From Bacteroidaceae bacterium (GTDB lineage: Bacteria; Bacteroidota; Bacteroidia; Bacteroidales; Bacteroidaceae): a stretch of DNA of 64,000 bases. Of this stretch, positions 24,318 through 31,876 are shown piece by piece. How positions within the stretch are numbered: position 1 is the stretch's first letter; each line of letters opens with the position of its first letter. The stretch is taken from the NCBI GenBank assembly GCA_017483605.1, contig JAFUWG010000048.1, positions 1 through 64,000 of the forward strand, read 5' to 3'. The position numbers were made by a program, and so were the translations under genes. The notes below the pieces were generated by a model. The model saw nothing but the letters and a program-made list of their open reading frames with translations, did no database searches and was not told the DNA's origin.

Positions 24318-25727
24318 TCATTCCACCGTCTCTTCCTCTGCCGATTCGTCGGTTTCGTCCTCTTCTCCGCCCTCGTCGTCTGCCGTTTCGTCAGAATTTT
24401 CCTCGTCTTCGCTGTCATTTTGGCTGATTAAGCCGCGAATATGTTGGATGGCGGTGTAAAGAAGAATCTCAGAGGGAGAGCCATAGTCAGCCAACGAAAC
24501 GTAGTCGAACTCGTTGATGTTGAGCGTGGGCGAAAGGCTACCATAATCGTAGTCGCCATTGCCGTCAGCCACGTATGCCACCACAGGGAACAGACGCACA
24601 TAATACTCATGCCCCACCTCTTCGGTCATCACATACTGACCATTGGTGCTTTGCCCAACGAGGATGACGTTTTCCTCCCCCATCGTCGTCTGCAACCCAT
24701 GAATCAGCCACTCGGCAGCCCCCTGGGTGTAGGAACTGGTGAGGATGTAAACACGGCTCAACCCCAGATTGCCCAAAGAGGAATCGTAAAACAAATCTGT
24801 GTCTTCCGAAGCATATTTCTCATTATGGAAAGTCTTGGCGAAAGAGGTTCCGAGATACTGTGGAGCCACCACATAACTTGCCAATCGCACAGCCATGTCG
24901 AGGGTGCCGAAATTGCACAGACGGAGGTCGAGCACCAGTTCCGTCACGCCAACGCCCTTCAGTTGTGCCATGATTTGGTCAAGTTCATCCTGATAGACCG
25001 TGCTGCTCGTCCTCCCTTCGCCCTGTTCGACGGGGTAAGCCAACAGACGGTTACACATCAGGTAGCCCACCAGCGTATCGTTCACATTGATGACCTGATA
25101 GACCGGGAAGGCGCCGTCCTCTACATACTCGGATGCAGGAAGTGACACGCTGACCGTATCTTCCCAATAGAACTCGCCTTCCAGTTCATCAACACCCAAG
25201 TGGCACACCTCCAACGAGCGTGCCACTCCCTTCTGCAACCGAGCCATATTGCTGCTCGAAATCTTGTAAGAGTCGAAAGAGCAAATGAAGTCGCCCCTCA
25301 TCAGCCCAGCCCTGTCCGCAGGACTTCCACCATAGACCGTCAGCACTCGCAGCACCGACTTGGTGGTCTGTCCCGTGGGGTCAGTCATCAGCGTGAAGTC
25401 GAAGCCGTATGAGTTGATGTGGTTGAAGTTTCCCCGTTCGTGGCTGTCGCTGCTCACCGTGTCCACCTCCACATACGACCACGAATCCGTGTGCCCCGTC
25501 TTCGAGGCAAGCGTGGCGAGGAACTCGGCAGGTGTGGCAAAGAAATTCTTCCACGTCGGTTCGTATGCCGACAGGGTGTCCGCCCACAGATATTTGTCCA
25601 CCATCACATCATACATCCACTGGTTGTGCTGCGTCTTCTCCTCGTATTCATAGGTGCGGTCTTCGCCACACGAAATTGTCAACAGCAAACCACAAATGGC
25701 AACAATATGTGTTAAAATACTTTTCAT
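24318..25727 (-). CDS. S41-family lipoprotein, predicted catalytically inactive
   Basis: A 469-residue lipoprotein (MKSILTHIVAICGLLLTISC, Cys 20). The order of elements is that of Bacteroidota C-terminal-processing (S41) peptidases: an N-terminal helical part (MYDVMVDKYLWADTL), a PDZ domain (about 105-180; YGGSPADRAGLMRGDFI) and an S41 core (VLDLRLCNFGTLDMAV, then VYILTSSYTQGAAEWLIHGL). Where active enzymes have (T/S)ASASE with the Ser nucleophile, this protein has TQGAAE (G336). Where they have the TxGK lysine, it has TNGQ (Q364). The last 35 residues are almost all acidic. It is probably a peptide-binding or scaffolding pseudoprotease of the envelope. The start at MKSIL is preferred to the ATG at 25763. 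Confidence 0.75.
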   Translation of the reverse strand: MKSILTHIVAICGLLLTISCGEDRTYEYEEKTQHNQWMYDVMVDKYLWADTLSAYEPTWKNFFATPAEFLATLASKTGHTDSWSYVEVDTVSSDSHERGNFNHINSYGFDFTLMTDPTGQTTKSVLRVLTVYGGSPADRAGLMRGDFICSFDSYKISSSNMARLQKGVARSLEVCHLGVDELEGEFYWEDTVSVSLPASEYVEDGAFPVYQVINVNDTLVGYLMCNRLLAYPVEQGEGRTSSTVYQDELDQIMAQLKGVGVTELVLDLRLCNFGTLDMAVRLASYVVAPQYLGTSFAKTFHNEKYASEDTDLFYDSSLGNLGLSRVYILTSSYTQGAAEWLIHGLQTTMGEENVILVGQSTNGQYVMTEEVGHEYYVRLFPVVAYVADGNGDYDYGSLSPTLNINEFDYVSLADYGSPSEILLYTAIQHIRGLISQNDSEDEENSDETADDEGGEEDETDESAEEETVE

Positions 25728-25748
25728 CCGAAGAAATTTTAATTTCAA

Positions 25749-25781
25749 TTTGCAAAGATACACATTTTTTATTTACCTTTG
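25749..25781 (+). promoter_or_regulatory. Promoter of the Ala-rich lipoprotein gene
   Basis: TTTG (25749-25752), a 21-base spacer and TACCTTTG (25774-25781) match the consensus, 48 bases before the start codon. Confidence 0.75.
25753..25760 (-). promoter_or_regulatory. Putative -7 box for the S41-like gene, inside the opposing promoter
   Basis: On the minus strand TATCTTTG (25760-25753) lies 26 bases before the S41-like start and within the spacer of the divergent promoter. No good -33 box was seen. Confidence 0.45.
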
Positions 25782-25828
25782 CCACGGTTTAGTCAAATAA
25801 ATTGTTTAACACTAAAAACAAAAGCAAA

Positions 25829-26389
25829 ATGAAAAAGATTTTCCTTGCCATCATGGCAGTTGCAGCCATCTCATTCTCGGCATGCAACAACGCTTCCAAA
25901 GCAGACATCGAAGCAGCAAACGCTGATTCCATCGTGATTGAAGAGCCCGCAGCCAATGTGGACGAGACCATCACCGCCCTCTCTTCTGCCCTCGAGGCAT
26001 CTGATGCAGAGCAGGCAAAGACCCTTCTCCAGCAGGCTCAGGAGTACATTGCCAAACTTCAGGCAGAAGGCAAACTCGAAGAGGCTAAGGCATACATCGC
26101 CAAGTTGCAGGAATTCGTTGCCAACAACGAAGAGAAAATCAACACCCTCGCTGGTGGCAATGAGACCGTGGCCAACCTCGTTTCTGCCGTTAAGGCCATC
26201 CCAACCGATGTTGCCAATGCCGCTACCGACGCAGCAGAAGGCGTGAAGGACGTTGCCACCAATGCAGCCAACGACGCTAAGGATGCTGTGAACGACGCAG
26301 CCAACGCAGCCGTTGACAAAGGCAAGGAAGAGGCAGGCAAAGCCATCGACAATGCAGCCAACGCCGTGAAGGGCAAACTCGGCATCTGA
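25829..26389 (+). CDS. Ala-rich helical lipoprotein
   Basis: A 186-residue lipoprotein (MKKIFLAIMAVAAISFSAC, Cys 19). After a short linker (residues 20-45) the protein is almost entirely amphipathic helix. A Gln/Glu/Ala coiled-coil-like middle part (AKTLLQQAQEYIAKLQAEGKLEEAKAYIAKL) leads into an 11-residue-like repeat of A/N/D/K (ATDAAEGVKDVATNAANDAKDAV...). The latter resembles LEA- or apolipoprotein-like sequences. No enzymatic motif is seen and the function is unknown. It has its own promoter. The start is the ATG that gives a proper signal peptide, not the in-frame ATG at 25802. Confidence 0.75.
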   Translation: MKKIFLAIMAVAAISFSACNNASKADIEAANADSIVIEEPAANVDETITALSSALEASDAEQAKTLLQQAQEYIAKLQAEGKLEEAKAYIAKLQEFVANNEEKINTLAGGNETVANLVSAVKAIPTDVANAATDAAEGVKDVATNAANDAKDAVNDAANAAVDKGKEEAGKAIDNAANAVKGKLGI

Positions 26390-26484
26390 TAGAAACATCT
26401 CATTCACACACATATTATTTATATACAACAAGAAGGGCGACGATGGGCTTGCACTATCGCCGCACTTCTTATAAAAAAACGACG
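26390..26484. other. Spacer with an imperfect hairpin
   Basis: AAGAAGGGCGA (near 26429) can pair imperfectly with ATCGCC...CTTCTT (near 26455-26471), but no T run follows on the plus strand. No gene is seen. Confidence 0.35.
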
Positions 26485-26670
26485 ATGGCATACAGTTTCA
26501 CCACGCTGATTGTGTTTGCAGTGGCACTGCTCAATGTGACGGCAAATCTCGTATGCGGCATACTGCTCTTGTGGAAGCGGAAGGAAGTGCCCGACCGTTC
26601 ACGAACAATACTGGCTCTTCCGCTGTTGCTGGCTGTCCGACTTCGACAACCTCGTACCGACGCAGGTTGA
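26485..26670 (+). pseudogene. Fragment: N-terminus of a membrane protein
   Basis: From ATG 26485 the frame encodes MAYSFTTLIVFAVALLNVTANLVCGILLLWKRKEVPDRSRTILAL, one strong transmembrane helix followed by a charged turn. This looks like the first span of a multi-span protein; I suspect an AraC-type regulator with a membrane N-terminal half, but cannot prove it. The frame then runs into unrelated residues and stops at 26670, where a different frame takes over. It is read as the 5' remnant of a deleted gene. Confidence 0.5.
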
Positions 26671-26785
26671 GAGCGTCCGCACCAAAGCCGCCGAGAGCAC
26701 CAAGGCCTACACACTGAGCGGCCAGCCCGCCACCGAGGCCACCAAGGGCGTCATCATTCAGAATGGCAATAAAATGATTAAATAA
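26612..26785 (+). pseudogene. Fragment: C-terminus of a secreted protein with sorting tail
   Basis: A second frame, overlapping the first fragment, encodes WLSDFDNLVPTQVESVRTKAAEST and ends KAYTLSGQPATEATKGVIIQNGNKMIK before TAA at 26783-26785. The ending has the LSGQ...KGV-I-NG-K-K pattern of the two secreted proteins at 7583 and 19284. No start codon and only a C-terminal end remain. The stop overlaps the next start as TAATG. Confidence 0.55.
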
Positions 26786-27876
26786 TGATGAAAACAAATA
26801 GATTGATACAACTGCTGGCTGCAGCCCTGCTGCTATCCGCCTGCTCAAGCAATGACGACCCAGAAGTGCCACAGCCAGAGGACAATCCCGCTGTGAACGA
26901 ACTCTTGACCGACTTCGTGAGAACCGTGCCTGGCATCGAAAAATACCAGCAGACACAGACCGACTACTCAAAGGCGGAGAATTGGCTGACGGCCGAAACT
27001 GAGGGTGAGTACGACGTGGATGTGTTCTACATCTATCCCTCAAACTACACCCCTGGCGAAGGCGACCCTGCCATCTCCGACATCGACAATGCGGGGATGC
27101 ACCAAGGTGCACAGGCCATCTACCAGCGGCAGGCAACGGCTTTCGAGACCTGCTGCAACATCTATGCCCCCTACTACCGACAGGTGGACGGCTCCTACTG
27201 TCTGCAGTTGACCTCCGAAGATGAATGGAGTCTCATTCGCTATCAGGCTTCGCAAGACCTGACCCGTGCACTCGACTACTACTTCGAGCACTGGAACCAG
27301 GGCAAACCTTTCATTCTTGCCGGACACTCCCAAGGCTCCGAGAACCTGCTGGCCCTGCTGCAAGACTACTTCCACAAGGATGACGCCCACAAGACACTGC
27401 TTAGCCGCATGGTCGTGGCCTACGCCATCGGCTTCAGCGTGACCGACGAGTATCTGCAACGCAACCCCGACGTGCCCTTCGCCAAGAGTGCCTTCGACAC
27501 GGGCTGCATCGTGTCGTGGAACACCGAAGGCCCAGGCAACAAGGGGCAGCATAACGCAGTCGTAAAACCCCACGCCCACAGCATCAACCCTCTGAATTGG
27601 CAAATCGACGAGACGCCCGCCACGGCGGAGCAGAACCTCGGCTCGCTGACCTCCGTAGAAGAGGGCATCGTCACGCCCGGCATTGCCGATGCCACGCTCA
27701 ACACAGAACGTGGTGTGGTGGTCTGCACCACTGCCAACCCCGCGAAGTATGGTCTGCCAGCCTTCGTAGCACATCTCTTCGGTCCCGAGTCATTCCACGG
27801 CCACGACTACGGTCTTTACTATATGAATATTCGCAAAAATGCGAAAGACCGTATCAACACTTATTTGAACAAATAA
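26785..27876 (+). CDS. DUF3089 alpha/beta-hydrolase-like lipoprotein
   Basis: A 363-residue lipoprotein (MMKTNRLIQLLAAALLLSAC, Cys 20). The DUF3089 signatures are present: DVFYIYPSNY, YAPYYRQVDGSY, LTRALDYYFEHWNQGKPFILAGHSQGSENLLALL with the nucleophile-elbow Ser at residue 182, and SWNTEGPG. The family has the alpha/beta-hydrolase fold; its substrates are unknown, and esterase activity is plausible. The start overlaps the stop of the preceding gene remnant; ATG 26788 is an equally possible start. Confidence 0.82.
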   Translation: MMKTNRLIQLLAAALLLSACSSNDDPEVPQPEDNPAVNELLTDFVRTVPGIEKYQQTQTDYSKAENWLTAETEGEYDVDVFYIYPSNYTPGEGDPAISDIDNAGMHQGAQAIYQRQATAFETCCNIYAPYYRQVDGSYCLQLTSEDEWSLIRYQASQDLTRALDYYFEHWNQGKPFILAGHSQGSENLLALLQDYFHKDDAHKTLLSRMVVAYAIGFSVTDEYLQRNPDVPFAKSAFDTGCIVSWNTEGPGNKGQHNAVVKPHAHSINPLNWQIDETPATAEQNLGSLTSVEEGIVTPGIADATLNTERGVVVCTTANPAKYGLPAFVAHLFGPESFHGHDYGLYYMNIRKNAKDRINTYLNK

Positions 27877-27904
27877 GCACCTAAAATACGATATTGAATA
27901 GCAC

Positions 27905-27931
27905 CCCTCGCTCTCTTCCTGAAAGCGAGGG
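27905..27931 (+). terminator. Weak terminator-like hairpin
   Basis: An 8-bp stem (CCCTCGCT with AGCGAGGG) lies 28 bases after the DUF3089 gene. There is no T run, so termination is uncertain. Confidence 0.35.
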
Positions 27932-27996
27932 ATGTGTGTGTATGAAAAAAGAAGCATGGATTTTCCTTACTTAACAAGTTCGAGAAAGATGCACCT

Positions 27997-29313
27997 TTAT
28001 TTAGGATTTTCAATCTTCACGAATGCGGTGACGGTGAAGGTGACGAGGCAGAACGCCATGACGAGCCAGAAGAAACTTTGATAGCCGATGTTTTCGGAGA
28101 TAAGACCGGACACCATGCCAGGAATCATCACGCCGCCGAGGTACTGCCCTGCGGTGCAGATGGAGAAGACGGCTGTGGAGCGTTCGCCACGGGAGAAGGT
28201 GACGAGATAGAGGGTGTAGGCAGCAAAGCCAAGTCCATAGCCAATCTGCTCGATACAAACACAGGTGCCAACGAGCCAGAGGCTGTCGGTGGGGAAATAA
28301 CTGAGATAGACATAGACGATGTCAGGCAGCGTGATGCAGAGGACAAGCGGCCAAAGGCATTTTTTCAAGCCCCATTTCGATACGACCCATCCACCGATGA
28401 TGCCACCGAGGAGAAGGCCGATGACACCCAGAGTGCCATAGATGAAACCAAAATCCACATCGCTCATGCCAAGCCCTCCTTCGGCGGTGCTGCGGGTGAG
28501 GAAAAGGGGTACTATTTTGGTGAGGAGTCCTTCGGGCAAACGAAACAGGAGGATGAAGCAGAGGGCTGAAATGATGTGGGGCTTGGTGATGAAGACCTTG
28601 AGGGTCTGGACAAATTCCTGCATCTGCTCCATCAGATTGAAGCGGTCATGCAGGGAAGTTTCAACTCGCGGCAGGATAAAGGCATGGTAAAGCCCTAACA
28701 GAAACATCAGCACCCCTATAATGACGAAAACGACCATCCACGAGGCGACCACCGATTGAAGCGAAAAGTGAAAAGTGAAAAGTGAAAAATCTAAGGCACC
28801 CGTCTCTTTCATTCTTTCTTGCAAGAAACCAGCCAAAAGCACCAGCCCACCCTGTCCAATTACCATACCAATGCGGTAGAACGTGTTGCGGACGCCTACA
28901 TAGAGTTCCTGGTCTTTTTCGGGCAGTCCAATGATGTAGAAGCCGTCGGCAGAAATGTCGTGGGTGGCACTGGCGAAGGCGATGAGCATGAAGATGGCAA
29001 GGGAGCCTTGTAGCCAAAAGGCGGTGGGGAGGGTGAATGCCACGAGTGCCAAGGCGATGCCCATGAGGAACTGCATAGACACAATCCACCAGCGTTTGGT
29101 CTTCAGGTTGTCAATAAGGGGACTCCAGATGGGCTTGATGACCCACGGAAGCCCGAGCCAGCCAGTGTAGAGGGTGATTTGTCCGTCGGAAAGTCCCAAC
29201 TCCTTGAACATGATGACGGAGATGAGCATGACGGCTGAAAAAGGAAGTGCCTCGCCGAGATAGAGGGAAGGCACCCACGCATAGGGTTTGGGGTTATTGT
29301 TCAGTGTCTTCAT
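27997..29313 (-). CDS. AmpG-like MFS permease
   Basis: A 438-residue protein with about 12 hydrophobic segments. The N-terminal block (YLGEALPFSAVMLISVIMFKELGLSDGQITLYTGWLGLPWVIKPIWSPLID) and KTKRWWI follow the AmpG/PAT-type pattern of muropeptide or acetyl-CoA permeases. It is the last gene of a four-gene minus-strand unit and overlaps the previous permease gene by 20 bases. The substrate is inferred from context to be a cell-wall-derived sugar or muropeptide. A perfect heptamer repeat lies inside the gene (28761-28788), encoding FSLFTFHFSL. Confidence 0.75.
   Translation of the reverse strand: MKTLNNNPKPYAWVPSLYLGEALPFSAVMLISVIMFKELGLSDGQITLYTGWLGLPWVIKPIWSPLIDNLKTKRWWIVSMQFLMGIALALVAFTLPTAFWLQGSLAIFMLIAFASATHDISADGFYIIGLPEKDQELYVGVRNTFYRIGMVIGQGGLVLLAGFLQERMKETGALDFSLFTFHFSLQSVVASWMVVFVIIGVLMFLLGLYHAFILPRVETSLHDRFNLMEQMQEFVQTLKVFITKPHIISALCFILLFRLPEGLLTKIVPLFLTRSTAEGGLGMSDVDFGFIYGTLGVIGLLLGGIIGGWVVSKWGLKKCLWPLVLCITLPDIVYVYLSYFPTDSLWLVGTCVCIEQIGYGLGFAAYTLYLVTFSRGERSTAVFSICTAGQYLGGVMIPGMVSGLISENIGYQSFFWLVMAFCLVTFTVTAFVKIENPK
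28761..28788 (-). repeat. Heptamer repeat (TTTTCAC x4) within the permease gene
   Basis: On the coding strand three perfect TTTTCAC units and one variant (TTTTCGC) lie in tandem. The unit length is not a multiple of three, so a gain or loss of one unit would shift the frame. Confidence 0.7.
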
Positions 29314-30616
29314 TGTCTGTAGGAAGTGTGTGTTGATTGGAGGGTTTGAGGAGGATATGCTGAATGCGGCAAATCGCCATCACGCCCCATGCGATCGGTG
29401 CCATGAGGGTGTTGAGGAGGAAGAAATGGGGATAGCCCAAGGTGGTGGCGAGCCATCCCGACGCCATCATGGGCAGCATCATGGCGGTGGCAACCAAAGG
29501 CACGTAGAGGTAGTTGAGGGTGTTGCGGTAGCGGTATTCGGAGATGTAGCGGACAAAGGGGGTGCAGACATTCAGACCGATGCCGAAGAAGAGTTGGGCA
29601 AAGAAGGTGACGAGACAGATGAGCCACAAACGTCCTGGCTGTGGATGCATCGCCATGAGCAGATAGAATGCAGGCGAAAGGGTGAGGGTGCAGGCCAAGC
29701 CCCAGAGTGTTTTCTGTTCGCCAAGACGTCGCAAAAGTGCCCGTCCCAATCCTAATCCGAGAGAGAAGGCGATGACGCCAATGGTGCCTTGGGCAAAACC
29801 CACATCCTGCACAGAGCAGTCGAGTCCTCCCTCGTCGGCAGAAGCGAAGAGGAAGAAGACGCGGGTGTTGAACATGAGCGCCTGAGGGAAAAGGAGGAAG
29901 AAGAGGCTGACGAGGACAGGAAAGACGTGGGGTTTCTGACGGATGCGGTCGAGGACATGAAGTTCGTTCTTGACAGCATCGGCTAAACTCTCATAGCGGT
30001 AATGAGGCTGGCGATGGGGATTCTGCAAGAAAAAGGCATTGGCAATGCAGAAGAGAAGAAAACCGCCTGCCACGAGGGAACTTTCCATCGCCCACGCTTT
30101 CTGGTAACTGCGGAAAAACACCTCGAAGAATCCTGCAACGATGATGAGCAGACCGTAAGTGACCACGAGGGAAATCTGCGAGGAAATCATCTTGGTGTTG
30201 CCGTAGATGTCCTGTTCCCGACGGGTGAGCATACGGCTATAGTAGATGCGGGAGAGCAATTCGTGCCACGCACAAAAGAAGGAAAGCACAAACATGAAGA
30301 GAAACAGCACCGCTGCTTTCACTCGGTATTCAGTCAGATAGACAGCAATGCTCATCAGGCAGACAAACATGAGCAGTTCGACCACATGGATACGCCACTT
30401 GAAGGTGGAGGCTTTCTGCACCTTGGTGTAGAGGTAGGATTTGAACACCCAAGGGAGGAAGAGCAGTCCGCTGTAAACGGCTGCCATCGTCTCGTCTGCC
30501 CCGAACTGCAAGAACATGATGAGGGCAACATATATCACCACGGCGGAAGGTATTTCTTCTGCCACGAAGAGGCTGGGAATCCAGAGCCAAGGAGTGTATA
30601 ATTTACGAGTTAACAA
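29294..30616 (-). CDS. MFS-type permease, AmpG-like relative
   Basis: A 440-residue protein of about 12 transmembrane segments that parallels the next gene (LYTPWLWIPSLFVAEEIPSAVVIYVALIMFLQFGADETMAAVYSGLLFLPWVFK), so the two are probably divergent paralogues working in sequence or as partners. It follows the SpoIID-like gene by 48 bases and overlaps the AmpG-like gene by 20 bases. The C-terminus is hydrophilic. The substrate is unknown; the operon suggests a peptidoglycan fragment. Confidence 0.7.
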   Translation of the reverse strand: MLTRKLYTPWLWIPSLFVAEEIPSAVVIYVALIMFLQFGADETMAAVYSGLLFLPWVFKSYLYTKVQKASTFKWRIHVVELLMFVCLMSIAVYLTEYRVKAAVLFLFMFVLSFFCAWHELLSRIYYSRMLTRREQDIYGNTKMISSQISLVVTYGLLIIVAGFFEVFFRSYQKAWAMESSLVAGGFLLFCIANAFFLQNPHRQPHYRYESLADAVKNELHVLDRIRQKPHVFPVLVSLFFLLFPQALMFNTRVFFLFASADEGGLDCSVQDVGFAQGTIGVIAFSLGLGLGRALLRRLGEQKTLWGLACTLTLSPAFYLLMAMHPQPGRLWLICLVTFFAQLFFGIGLNVCTPFVRYISEYRYRNTLNYLYVPLVATAMMLPMMASGWLATTLGYPHFFLLNTLMAPIAWGVMAICRIQHILLKPSNQHTLPTDNEDTEQ

Positions 30617-30664
30617 TCTATTGCGATTTATGATTGAACCATTGACGATGTACCATTTATGAGG

Positions 30665-31876
30665 TCACCACAGCGGGGTGAGTTGTGCTTGGGGATAATA
30701 AAACTGGAGGATGTCGGAGTAGGGAATGCCTTGTTCACCCATCACGGCAGCACCGATTTGGCATAGACCGACACCGTGCCCCCACCCTCTGCCGTGGAGG
30801 ATAAAGTCATCGGGAGTCTTCTCCACTTCGAAGGCGGAAGAATAGAGATGGGATTCGCTCAGCCACTTTCTGATTTCCAGTTCTTTGCCAACCTTCACTT
30901 GACGTTTCTCTCCAACAATCTGTAGCAAGGAAATACGTCCCGAGGCACCTCGCTCAAGAGGGATGAGGTCGAGGATGCGACCGAAATCGATGCCTGACTT
31001 TCGAGCGACCAACTCGCTGAGTTCGTCGGCGGTGAAACGGACGGTCCATCGGTAGAAATCCTGCGTCTCCTGGTCGTAGTTGTTCAGAACCTGACTGAGC
31101 ACTCGACGGTCGGAGGTGTGGCAATAAGGATCTGGCTTTGCCACCAGATAGGGATGGGGAACAGGCTCCCAGCAGGTTTCGAAGCGTTCGGTCATGCCGC
31201 CACAACACTTGGAGAAACGGGCATCGCAAATCTCGCCGGCGTAGGTGAGCACCTGCCCGCGAGTGGCATCGATGGCTTCCACCACCCGAGGATTGGATTG
31301 ACGAATGATGCCCTGATAACGCTGGCAGTGGTCGTCGGCACAGACATCAAACAGGTGATGTGCCTCGCTGTCATACCAACGAATGACACTCCCCTCGCCT
31401 ACCTGCTCATGCAGCGAGACAGTCTTCTCCCGCCGAGCCGACTTCTGCATCATCGCCAACAGCCAACTGCGGGAAATGACAGCATGGGCTTTCAGGAGTT
31501 CGAGCGAGGCATTGGCACTCATTTCGCTGCTAATGACACTGGTCAAGTAGGTCTCGACGGGCAGCACATTCACCGCCCTCACCATGCCGTCTTCCGCCAC
31601 CAGTTGCAAGGCACCCCGAAAGGTCTGTTCCTCCCGACGTTCCCAATGGAAGCCGATGCCAATGAGCACATCTTTCAGGGTGAAAGTAGCATCGGGAGAA
31701 ACGGGGACGAAAAGAGGGTCACCATCGGCGGTGTCGAAGGTGTAGTCGCCAACAAAGGACTTTCCATCCTGCTCATACGCAGAATGGAAAACCACACGCA
31801 GTTTTTCGGCCTTCACTATGCCGACCCTGACGTCTCGTTCTTGCCCCTTGCGGGGCGTTTTAAAGCCACTTCTCAT
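30665..31876 (-). CDS. SpoIID/LytB domain protein
   Basis: A 403-residue protein with the SpoIID domain, which in Bacillus is a lytic transglycosylase acting on denuded glycan. The catalytic-Glu region reads SVISSEMSANASLELLKAHAVISRSWLL (about residues 115-142). Further motifs are DARFSKCCGGMTE and, at the C-terminus, GRGWGHGVGLCQIGAAVMGEQG. No signal peptide is visible at this start, which is odd for a murein enzyme and leaves open action on imported fragments in the cytoplasm. The start lies inside the end of the upstream glycosyltransferase gene (17-base overlap). Confidence 0.8.
   Translation of the reverse strand: MRSGFKTPRKGQERDVRVGIVKAEKLRVVFHSAYEQDGKSFVGDYTFDTADGDPLFVPVSPDATFTLKDVLIGIGFHWERREEQTFRGALQLVAEDGMVRAVNVLPVETYLTSVISSEMSANASLELLKAHAVISRSWLLAMMQKSARREKTVSLHEQVGEGSVIRWYDSEAHHLFDVCADDHCQRYQGIIRQSNPRVVEAIDATRGQVLTYAGEICDARFSKCCGGMTERFETCWEPVPHPYLVAKPDPYCHTSDRRVLSQVLNNYDQETQDFYRWTVRFTADELSELVARKSGIDFGRILDLIPLERGASGRISLLQIVGEKRQVKVGKELEIRKWLSESHLYSSAFEVEKTPDDFILHGRGWGHGVGLCQIGAAVMGEQGIPYSDILQFYYPQAQLTPLW

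Noticed and set aside
26443-26670. 75-codon frame considered as an intact small membrane protein
   Set aside because: The last 20 residues are unlike a membrane protein and overlap a better C-terminal remnant in another frame; read as a broken gene.
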